This document shows, in pieces, positions 31,120-37,397 of a stretch of 37,397 nucleotides of DNA (position 1 is the stretch's first letter; the number at the start of each line of letters is the position of its first letter). The DNA is taken from NCBI GenBank assembly GCA_947306745.1, contig CAMZHH010000009.1, positions 1 to 37,397 on the forward strand. Reading direction: 5' to 3'. The notes under the pieces are model-generated. The model made no database searches, was not told where the DNA came from, and saw nothing but the letters and a program-made list of their open reading frames with translations. The DNA is from an uncultured Candidatus Saccharibacteria bacterium. GTDB taxonomy: Bacteria; Patescibacteriota; Saccharimonadia; Saccharimonadales; Saccharimonadaceae. The translations under genes and the position numbers were made by a program.

Positions 31120-33552
31120 TTATTTAATACTCTCTAATTTCTTCATTATAGCTTGAATTTCGGCTTTTTCCAAAGTCTTCTCTGGGTCAGCAAACTCAAT
31201 GTGGAAGCTTACATTCTTCGTCGTAGCGCCTTCGGCTTGATAAATCGAAGTGCAAGCGAGCTTGAAGATAAGCTCTTTGTTTTGAAGAACCTTACGCAAT
31301 TGTTGCTCAAGTTCCACATATGGCGTATCGAGCGGTACGCTTAACGTTACGTCGCGCGAGACGGATGGATATTGGCTAACACGGAAATCTTTATGCGTGG
31401 CACCTTCAGCGAAGCGCAAAACCTCGTGCAAATCGAGCTCAAATGCGGCCGTGCCGGTAGCTAATTTAAAGCCACGCAAGATACTAGCCTTAATCTCGCC
31501 AAGATAGCCAATCACCTTATCATGTGACTTGATTGCCGCGGAGCGCTTTGGTTCATAGTAAGCATTCTCATCATTTGCCTCAAAAGCTTCGATGCTGTAA
31601 TTTACGCCGAGCGTAGAAAGTAAAGATTCGAGGTATTTCTTGGCAGTATAGTAATTCGATTTCACTGCACCATCGATATATACAAAACCGAGTTGATATG
31701 CGTTCTGTGGGACATTATCGTTATCGAAGCCGAGCGTGCGTGGATAGACCTGATTCATTTCGAATAAGGCAAACTTAGCATGGCCGGCGCGAACATTCGC
31801 ATAGGATTTATCTAGCAAGCTCGGCACGATGCTCTGACGAATATATTGCAATTCAGGCGAAATCGAATTGACGATTTTATAAGAGTTTTCCGGTTTCTGG
31901 CCAACTTTGGTTAACAAATCGCCGTGTACGAAGCTGTAAGTAAGCACTTCATTGGCGCCATGTGCGGCGAGATGGTCGCGAATATGCGTCTTGAGTTGGA
32001 ATAATGGATTTGGATCGCTCGTAGCGTGAAGTGGCAAAACTGGCGTAATATTATCAAAACCAGACAAGCGGCCAACTTCCTCGATGATATCTTCGGCAAT
32101 ATGAATATCAGTGCGCCAGAATGGTACGTCGACGATGATTTTATTACCATCAACTTCGGTGTCGAATTCGACATTTTCAAGAATTTGGCAGACTTCATTA
32201 ATGTCGAAATCTGTGCCGAGCAAATTATTAATTTGTGCGAGGCTAACAGTGACCTGTTCTGGAGTCGGCTCTTCTTTTTGACTATCGAATAAGGCAAGTG
32301 GAGTCAAATATCTTGAGGTGACATTCGCAAAGCGCAAAGCTACGGCTTTGGTCTGCCCCGCTGGTTGCCCCTTCGTGAAGCGTGTAATGGCTTCAGAGAA
32401 GATACCATGCGCCATCTGCGTCTTGCGCAAATTATAGAGGCTAAAGGTGGCCGATTCGAGAATTACGCGTTTAGTATTTTCGTCAATGGCAGTATTTGCG
32501 CCACCCATTGCACCGGCAAGTGCAACTGGGACATCATTACTAGTGATTACGATATCGTCAGTATTCAGTTCAACTATATTGCCGTCGAGTAATTCAAGCT
32601 TCTCGCCTTCTTTAGCGGCGCGAACGATGATTTTTGGTGTCTTGCTACCGCCAACGGCTACGAATTTATCATAGTCGAAAGCATGGAGCGGCTGGCCAAA
32701 GGCAAGCATCGCTATATTTGTTGCGTCAACAATTGGACTGACTGGGCGCATGCCCGAGCGAGCCAAAAGTGTCGATTCGTAGTCCAAGTAAGGTTTCTTA
32801 TTCTCGAGTTTTGCATCAAAGACAATTGCCGTATAGCGAGGGCACAACTTTTCATCAATTTCGATGTCTAGTTTAATTTTTGGATCATTGTCGAACTCTT
32901 GCTCTGGATTGAGATACCATTTTTCGGATTTATACTCCTGGCCAAGAATGCCAGCTACCTCGCGGCGAAAACCAAGAATACCAAAGGTGTCTGGGCGATG
33001 CGTGAGGGATTTATTTTCGATATCGAGGATTTTATCGCTGAGGTTACCAAACGTCTCAGAAAGCGTCTTGCCAGCATGAGCATAGTTAGGATTGATCTCA
33101 ACAATGCCAGAATGGTCATCGCCAAAATCAAGTTCATCAGCGCCAGCCATCATGCCATAAGAATCATATTTCTTAAGCATACGGCGCATGCCGATTTTGA
33201 ACGGCTCCGCATCGTGATAGGTGGCTGGTACGATTGCACCTGGCGCAATCCAAGCCGCAAACATGCCCACGTGAACATTTGGCGCGCCACACATAACCTG
33301 GACATAGCCGTTCTCATCACGTTCGACGTCTTTCGCAACGCCATTATCGTCGATTTTGCAGAGACTTAAATGAGTGTCTGGAATCTTTTCGCAATATTTT
33401 ACTTCTACGACGTAAATGCCGTCGTATTTATGCGTTTCATCAATTACGCCTTCAACTTCTACTAAGCGGGCGCCGATTAGTTTAACTAATTCGTCGTCAG
33501 AGATAGCGTCCGTCTCGAGGCCACTTTTGAGCCAGTTAAGTGAAATTAGCAT
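31120..33552 (-). CDS. pheT: Phenylalanine--tRNA ligase beta subunit
   Basis: The 810-residue beta subunit of the cytosolic alpha2-beta2 enzyme has the full bacterial layout. It starts MLISLNWLKSG, has an EMAP/tRNA-binding domain (YVVEVKYCEKIPDTHLSLCK, VMCGAPN), the B3/B4 editing domain, a B5 domain, and the class II-like core with NSISPELQYIRQSIVPSLL. The C-terminal FDX-ACB domain begins DFRVSQYPSVSRDVTLSV and binds the anticodon region of tRNA-Phe. Its start overlaps the end of pheS by 7 nt and is preceded by AAGGAG. Length agrees with the family. No defect is visible. Confidence 0.96.
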   Translation of the reverse strand: MLISLNWLKSGLETDAISDDELVKLIGARLVEVEGVIDETHKYDGIYVVEVKYCEKIPDTHLSLCKIDDNGVAKDVERDENGYVQVMCGAPNVHVGMFAAWIAPGAIVPATYHDAEPFKIGMRRMLKKYDSYGMMAGADELDFGDDHSGIVEINPNYAHAGKTLSETFGNLSDKILDIENKSLTHRPDTFGILGFRREVAGILGQEYKSEKWYLNPEQEFDNDPKIKLDIEIDEKLCPRYTAIVFDAKLENKKPYLDYESTLLARSGMRPVSPIVDATNIAMLAFGQPLHAFDYDKFVAVGGSKTPKIIVRAAKEGEKLELLDGNIVELNTDDIVITSNDVPVALAGAMGGANTAIDENTKRVILESATFSLYNLRKTQMAHGIFSEAITRFTKGQPAGQTKAVALRFANVTSRYLTPLALFDSQKEEPTPEQVTVSLAQINNLLGTDFDINEVCQILENVEFDTEVDGNKIIVDVPFWRTDIHIAEDIIEEVGRLSGFDNITPVLPLHATSDPNPLFQLKTHIRDHLAAHGANEVLTYSFVHGDLLTKVGQKPENSYKIVNSISPELQYIRQSIVPSLLDKSYANVRAGHAKFALFEMNQVYPRTLGFDNDNVPQNAYQLGFVYIDGAVKSNYYTAKKYLESLLSTLGVNYSIEAFEANDENAYYEPKRSAAIKSHDKVIGYLGEIKASILRGFKLATGTAAFELDLHEVLRFAEGATHKDFRVSQYPSVSRDVTLSVPLDTPYVELEQQLRKVLQNKELIFKLACTSIYQAEGATTKNVSFHIEFADPEKTLEKAEIQAIMKKLESIK

Positions 33553-34508
33553 GTGAACTCCTTCAAGAAATCAAGTTTAGCAGCTTCAAAGTTGCGAACA
33601 TCGCCAAGACCGTAGCGAAGCATAACGAGACGATCGATGCCGCCGCCCCATGCAAAGCCTTGATATTCGGTTGGATCAATGCCAGCCATCTTAAGAACGT
33701 TTGGATGAATCATGCCACAACCGAGCATTTCGAGCCAACCGTCACCCTTACCGCCGAGGGATTTTGGTTTCTCGATTAAGAATTCAAGCGAAGGCTCTGT
33801 AAATGGGAAGTAGCCCGGCTGAGTTTTAATGTTAAGCTTTTGGCCATAGTATTTTTCGAAGAACTCGCGCAGAATTGCGAGCATATTACCGAGTGTACAA
33901 TCTTTTGACACATAAACACCCTCGCACTGATAGAAGGTGTGCTCATGCGTAGCGTCAACGTCTTCATTGCGATAGACGCGCCCTGGAACGGCAACTGCGA
34001 TAGACTTGCCGGCATCGAGCTTGTATTTATTCGCCTTCAAAACGCGATGCTGCATTGTGCTAGTGTGAGCTGGCGGAATGAAGCCTTCCTCGGTGCGGAA
34101 AGTATCGTAGCCGTCACGTGCTGGGTGACCTTTGGCGAAATTAAGACTGTCAAACATATGAAATTCATCATCGAGCTGACGAGATTCCATAATATCAAAA
34201 CCCATGCTCTGATAGATGCCAATCACGCGATCGAGCTCGGTCATAAGTGGATGTTTGCTGCCAAAATCTGCCGTCAAAAATTCTGGTTGCGCACCATTAA
34301 TATCGCATGGAGCGGTGATATCTAACGCTTCAACGTTGGCGACTTCGGCCGCAGCTTCAGCATCAGCAATTTGCTGCATGAGATTTTGCTTTTTAATATT
34401 TAGTTGTTTGCCAAAATCAGCCCGCTCGGCGGCTGGGACGTCTTTGATTTTGGCGTATTCTGCATTGAGCTTTTTCAGCTCTTGTTTTAACTCCGAAATA
34501 CTAGGCAT
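33546..34508 (-). CDS. pheS: Phenylalanine--tRNA ligase alpha subunit
   Basis: The 320-residue catalytic subunit joins phenylalanine to tRNA-Phe together with PheT. The N-terminal coiled coil (about residues 1-45) is followed by the class II synthetase core: HPLMTELDRVIGIYQSMGFDI, DNLNFAKGHPAR-like block (spelled DSLNFAKGHPAR), TSTMQHRVL with motif 2 Arg, GRVYRNEDVDATHEHTF, and motif 3 GGGIDRLVMLRYG. It is first in the operon with pheT and an FKBP. TGG TAAAAT ends 10 nt before the ATG and AAGG lies between, so the leader is very short. Confidence 0.96.
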   Translation of the reverse strand: MPSISELKQELKKLNAEYAKIKDVPAAERADFGKQLNIKKQNLMQQIADAEAAAEVANVEALDITAPCDINGAQPEFLTADFGSKHPLMTELDRVIGIYQSMGFDIMESRQLDDEFHMFDSLNFAKGHPARDGYDTFRTEEGFIPPAHTSTMQHRVLKANKYKLDAGKSIAVAVPGRVYRNEDVDATHEHTFYQCEGVYVSKDCTLGNMLAILREFFEKYYGQKLNIKTQPGYFPFTEPSLEFLIEKPKSLGGKGDGWLEMLGCGMIHPNVLKMAGIDPTEYQGFAWGGGIDRLVMLRYGLGDVRNFEAAKLDFLKEFTC

Positions 34509-34556
34509 AACACCTTATATTTTACCATACTATCAGATGAGATGTGTCCTTATATC

Positions 34557-34579
34557 AAAAAAGCGCCCGGTGGGGCGCT
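34557..34579 (-). terminator. Terminator of the small tail-anchored protein gene
   Basis: On the minus strand AGCGCCC pairs with GGGCGCT across a 4-nt loop, followed by six T. Confidence 0.8.
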
Positions 34580-34595
34580 AAATTTCAGTTTCTAT

Positions 34596-34820
34596 TTATT
34601 TTAAGAAGAAGATAATGCCCAACGAAATCAAAGCTAACACGACTAAAGTAATCCAAAACCAGCCAGCGCGAGTGCTCTTCTGCGTACCCTCAAGTAGTGC
34701 AGAATCTTCAATGTCGTAATCTTCCTGATCAGACGTGCTTTGGGTGCGCTCACGAAGGTCAGCCGTAATACGTTCCCCGAGCTGCGAACGTTGCTCGTCT
34801 TTTTCTACCATAATCCCCAT
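34596..34820 (-). CDS. Small tail-anchored membrane protein
   Basis: This 74-residue protein has a polar, acidic N-terminal part of about 48 residues (with EDYDIEDSALLEGTQ) and one C-terminal hydrophobic helix (WFWITLVVLALISLGIIFFLK). This is the shape of a tail-anchored protein with the bulk in the cytosol. I do not recognise a family. The gene is supported by an AAGGAGG site 7 nt before the ATG and by a good terminator after it. A second ATG three codons in is less well placed. It lies between the aquaporin-like gene (divergent) and pheS but has its own terminator. Confidence 0.72.
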   Translation of the reverse strand: MGIMVEKDEQRSQLGERITADLRERTQSTSDQEDYDIEDSALLEGTQKSTRAGWFWITLVVLALISLGIIFFLK

Positions 34821-34918
34821 ATTGCGTCCTCCTTCTGTATTATGCGAATGTATCTAGTATAACATACAAGCATAATCTGTATAAATTTCGTTTTAAAGAT
34901 GCGACCACTGAAAAACTG

Positions 34919-34927
34919 TGTTATTAT
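34919..34927 (+). promoter_or_regulatory. Extended -10 of the aquaporin-like gene
   Basis: TGT TATTAT predicts a start near 34934. The ribosome binding site AAAAGGAGGAG then lies close to the 5' end of the message. Confidence 0.45.
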
Positions 34928-34955
34928 AGAGGCATATATCTTAAAAGGAGGAGAA

Positions 34956-35987
34956 ATGGCAACATCTAAAGCCAAGTCGGCCAAGAAGTCTGCCGCCAAG
35001 AAGACTACTTCAAGTAAGTCTGCGAAGGTAAAAGGCGCAACTTCCAAGGCTAAGACTACCGTTAAGACGACTTCTGCCAAGACTGCAAAGAAACCGAAAG
35101 TAGTCGCGAAAGAAGTTATCGCAGAGCCGGTAGAAGAAAAACCAAAAATCATGTCCGAGAAGGCTCATCCAGTTAAGGAATTCTTCGCTCGCAAAGGCGA
35201 CCCGACAGAGAACATCCTTACTATCTTCAAAGACACTAAGATTATCGGCGCATTGATTGGCGAGATTATTGGTACTGGTCTTATTACGGCCGTTGCCCTT
35301 ACGCTCGGCTTATTCAATCCGCTTTATTTGATTTTTGCATACATCGGCATTATCGCCGCTGTTCATGCATTATCTGGCGCACATCTTAACCCAATCATCA
35401 CTGCTGGTATGATGGCAAGCCGTCGCGTTTCTGCGATTCGTGGCGTTTTGTATTTCATCGCTCAGATTCTCGGTGCTTGGTTTGGTTTCATGATTGTAAA
35501 CGGTTTCTACAACGCCGGTGTTGCTTCTGGCAACATTAACGCCGAATCCGTCGCTTTGCCAGCGCTCGCATCGGCTGATAGCGTCGTTGCTGCAACCGAA
35601 GGTTTCAGTTTCTTCTGGCCAATCACGATGATCGAATTCATTGGCGCAATCATCATTGCATTCTTCTATGCACGTGCTACCAACTATCGCCGCGGTGTCT
35701 TCACCTTTGCTGCGATTGCTGCTAGTGGTATCTTCCTTGCAATGCTCTTTGCCGTTGTTATGTGCAATACCTTCCTCGGTATTGGTGATAACATATTCAT
35801 CATGAACCCAGCCGCTGGCTTGATGTATGGCTTACTTCCAGCATCCGCCGAAGGCTTCGATGCTCTAATGGGCGCTTTGATGCCAATGCTCGTAACCTAC
35901 GTAATCTTCCCAGTAATTGGTGGTGTTATCGGTTTCTATCTATCCGATATTGCCGCTAAGCTCCGTGGCGAAAAGCTCGTAGCCTAA
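34956..35987 (+). CDS. Aquaporin/MIP-family channel with Lys/Ala/Ser-rich N-terminal tail
   Basis: The 343-residue product has a highly basic, low-complexity tail of about 50 residues (KAKSAKKSAAKKTTSSKSAK), an acidic spacer, and then a six-helix MIP channel from about residue 90. The first half-helix motif is GAHLNPIITAG (NPI instead of NPA) and the second is IMNPAAGLMYG (NPA). The family conducts water, glycerol or other small neutral solutes; an Arg after the second NPA is expected for selectivity and is not evident (NPAAG). I chose the ATG at 34956, behind AAAAGGAGGAG; the frame is open to 34899 but that part is non-coding in character. The tail resembles histone H1-like Lys/Ala repeats and is unusual on a channel. 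A terminator follows. Confidence 0.85.
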   Translation: MATSKAKSAKKSAAKKTTSSKSAKVKGATSKAKTTVKTTSAKTAKKPKVVAKEVIAEPVEEKPKIMSEKAHPVKEFFARKGDPTENILTIFKDTKIIGALIGEIIGTGLITAVALTLGLFNPLYLIFAYIGIIAAVHALSGAHLNPIITAGMMASRRVSAIRGVLYFIAQILGAWFGFMIVNGFYNAGVASGNINAESVALPALASADSVVAATEGFSFFWPITMIEFIGAIIIAFFYARATNYRRGVFTFAAIAASGIFLAMLFAVVMCNTFLGIGDNIFIMNPAAGLMYGLLPASAEGFDALMGALMPMLVTYVIFPVIGGVIGFYLSDIAAKLRGEKLVA

Positions 35988-36000
35988 TAGCATTTAACAA

Positions 36001-36033
36001 AAATATCCCCTTCTCTCTAGGGGATATTTTTTT
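36001..36033 (+). terminator. Terminator of the aquaporin-like gene
   Basis: AATATCCCC pairs with GGGGATATT across about 9 nt, ending in a T7 run on the plus strand. Confidence 0.85.
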
Positions 36034-36039
36034 AGCCCC

Positions 36040-36069
36040 AAAAAACTTCCAGCCCGTAGACTGGAAGTT
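36040..36069 (-). terminator. Terminator of the rpsB-tsf operon
   Basis: AACTTCCAG (36044-36052) pairs with CTGGAAGTT (36061-36069). On the minus strand a T6 run follows. Confidence 0.8.
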
Positions 36070-36083
36070 TTATTAGCTACAAA

Positions 36084-36734
36084 TTACTCAGTAACGCCGA
36101 GCTCGATGCGCTTGAATTGCTTAATCTGAATGTTTTCACCAGTCTTAGCCATAACGTCTTTAACGTATTCAGCAACAGTCTTGGTTTCATCAAAGATGTA
36201 GGCTTGGTTCATAAGAACACGATCAGCGAAAGCCTTGCTAACCTTGGAAGCGATAATTTGCTCCTTGCGGTTTTCTGGCTCTTTGCCAGTGAGAGACTTT
36301 TCGGCAGCTTCGCGAGCTTCTTTGAGCTTGTCGGCTGGGATGTCAGCTTCGGAAACCCATTGTGGGTTCATGCTAGCAACCTGAATTGCAATCTTGTGAG
36401 CGAGATCCTTGAATTCGTCAGTCTTAGCGACGAAAGAAGTTTCGCAGTTTACTTCAACGATTGCACCGAGGCGACCATCATGAATGTAAGCCTCGACGAG
36501 GCCTTCGCGAGTTTCGCGATCGCCGCGCTTTTCAGCCTTAGTGAGGCCTTTCTTGCGCATAGCGGCGAGAGCTTTGTCGAAATCGCCTTTAGCTTCAACG
36601 AGAGCGTTCTTAGCGTCGGTCAAACCAACACCAGAGAGCTCTTTAAGTTTCTTGATTAATTCAATGCTGATAGCTTTTGCTTCACCAGCAACTTCTTTGG
36701 TAGTTTTAGTTGCAGCTTTTTTCTTATCTGCCAT
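36084..36734 (-). CDS. tsf: Elongation factor Ts
   Basis: EF-Ts exchanges GDP for GTP on EF-Tu. The 216-residue product has the N-terminal UBA-like domain (ELIKKLKELSGVGLTDAKNAL, about 24-62) and the core block AIVEVNCETSFVAKTDEFK, then a short C-terminal part. It is short compared with the roughly 280 residues of E. coli and closer to the Thermus-type short form. In the core motif Ser replaces the Asp of the usual ETDFVA; that Asp, with the next Phe, touches the EF-Tu nucleotide site in E. coli. The first 20 residues are Lys/Ala/Thr-rich. It follows rpsB by 24 nt behind AAGGAG, the standard gene order. Confidence 0.95.
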   Translation of the reverse strand: MADKKKAATKTTKEVAGEAKAISIELIKKLKELSGVGLTDAKNALVEAKGDFDKALAAMRKKGLTKAEKRGDRETREGLVEAYIHDGRLGAIVEVNCETSFVAKTDEFKDLAHKIAIQVASMNPQWVSEADIPADKLKEAREAAEKSLTGKEPENRKEQIIASKVSKAFADRVLMNQAYIFDETKTVAEYVKDVMAKTGENIQIKQFKRIELGVTE

Positions 36735-36758
36735 TTTTAAAAACTCCTTATTTAAATG

Positions 36759-37397
36759 TTAGTTCTTTGCAGTTTTAGCTTTGCCATCTTTGATAGCAGC
36801 GGCAAAGTAATCAAGAATGAGCTTAACGGACTTAATAGCGTCATCGTTAGCCGGAATTGGATAATCTACCTCTTCTGGGTTGGTATTAGTGTCGCAGATA
36901 GCGAAGACTGGAATGTTGAGAGTCTTAGCTTCCTTAACAGCGTTCTTGTCTTGAATCATATCAGTGACAATAACGGCAATTGGCTGTTCTGTCATATCCT
37001 TGATACCACCGTAGCGCTCGTTGAGCATATCAATTTCTTCTTGATAGCGCTGAACTTCGAGCTTGCTATAGCGCTTTTCGAGTTCACCGGAAGCCATGCG
37101 GCGTTCGAGATCTTTGAGCTTACGAATTTGCTTAGTAACAGTTTCGACGTTAGTAAGCATACCGCCAACCCAACGAACGGTAACATATGGCATATCGATA
37201 GACTCAGCAACTTCCTTAACGGTGTCTTTGAGTTGCTTCTTAGTGCCAACGAAAAGGACTTTCTTGCCCTTGCTTGCGAGCTCAGTCATCTTTGGAAGAG
37301 CTTCGTCGAGAGCCTCAACGGTCTTTTCGAGGTTGATAATATGAGCGCCTTGGCGCTTGCTGTGAATGTATGGAGCCATCTTTGGGTGCCAGCGGCT
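36759..37397 (-). CDS. rpsB: Small ribosomal subunit protein uS2, 5' end beyond the window
   Basis: The reading frame is open to the right edge, and the last codons read SRWHPKMAPYIHSKRQGAHI, which matches the conserved S2 region after the HFGHQ block. The start therefore lies outside the window, and the ATG at 37379 is internal. Further S2 blocks are INLEKTVEALDEALPKM, KKVLFVGTKKQLKDTV, YVTVRWVGGMLTN, and DKNAVKEAKTLNIPVFAICDTNTNPEEVDYPIPAND. The protein binds the small subunit near S1 and is made with EF-Ts from one message. 213 codons are visible. Confidence 0.96.
   Translation of the reverse strand, partial: SRWHPKMAPYIHSKRQGAHIINLEKTVEALDEALPKMTELASKGKKVLFVGTKKQLKDTVKEVAESIDMPYVTVRWVGGMLTNVETVTKQIRKLKDLERRMASGELEKRYSKLEVQRYQEEIDMLNERYGGIKDMTEQPIAVIVTDMIQDKNAVKEAKTLNIPVFAICDTNTNPEEVDYPIPANDDAIKSVKLILDYFAAAIKDGKAKTAKN

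Noticed and set aside
1-37397. CRISPR arrays, transposases, phage genes or toxin-antitoxin pairs.
   Set aside because: I looked for regularly spaced direct repeats, terminal inverted repeats with transposase motifs and typical small gene pairs and saw none.

Overview
The window reads as a chromosomal segment of a Candidate Phyla Radiation bacterium, most likely Saccharibacteria (TM7). Genes are short and tightly packed, base composition looks mid-range (not computed), and UGA serves as a normal stop: the SGNH hydrolase at 10130 ends in TGA and the tRNA-Trp has a CCA anticodon. Metabolism looks minimal and fermentative (phosphoketolase, acetate kinase, phosphotransacetylase). The surface inventory includes a sortase-type anchored adhesin, an acyltransferase and SGNH hydrolases. 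The lineage call is inference from gene content, not from a marker alignment.

Layout. Positions 1-176 look like the promoter and boxB/boxA leader of an rRNA operon running leftward out of the window. Next, on the minus strand, come an M1 aminopeptidase, acetate kinase, a phosphoketolase split into two overlapping genes, and an NrnA-like DHH phosphoesterase. After tRNA-Trp (plus strand) and a four-helix membrane protein lies a large Asp/Glu/His repeat protein (7968-9329), then an orphan gene and a secreted SGNH hydrolase. Positions 11060-11531 carry no convincing gene. They do have a textbook promoter, a strong terminator and long-range complementary arms, so I call a structured non-coding RNA of about 440 nt. 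Beside it, 11622-15209 encodes one large Cna-B/NPQTG surface protein broken by two frame changes and one in-frame TAG. A BmrC/BmrD-type heterodimeric ABC exporter follows (15356-19136).

The right half holds two orphan genes, a GT4 glycosyltransferase with a GH57 glucanase-type enzyme (alpha-glucan metabolism), and a four-gene operon of acyltransferase-SGNH, orphan membrane protein, Pta and MurD. Then come exonuclease I (SbcB type), an orphan membrane protein behind a long structured leader, a pheS-pheT-FKBP operon, a small tail-anchored protein, an aquaporin-like channel with a Lys/Ala/Ser-rich tail, and tsf with a partial rpsB.

Expression signals fall into two classes. Many first genes have a -10 box, often extended (TGN), ending only 6 nt before the ATG, which predicts leaderless mRNAs. 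Genes inside operons carry good AAGGAG-type ribosome binding sites. The most unusual items are the structured RNA, the split phosphoketolase with a well-placed internal ribosome binding site, the interrupted adhesin with a U UUU UUA heptamer exactly at one frame change, the structured leader at 30062-30268, and the DEH-rich repeat protein.
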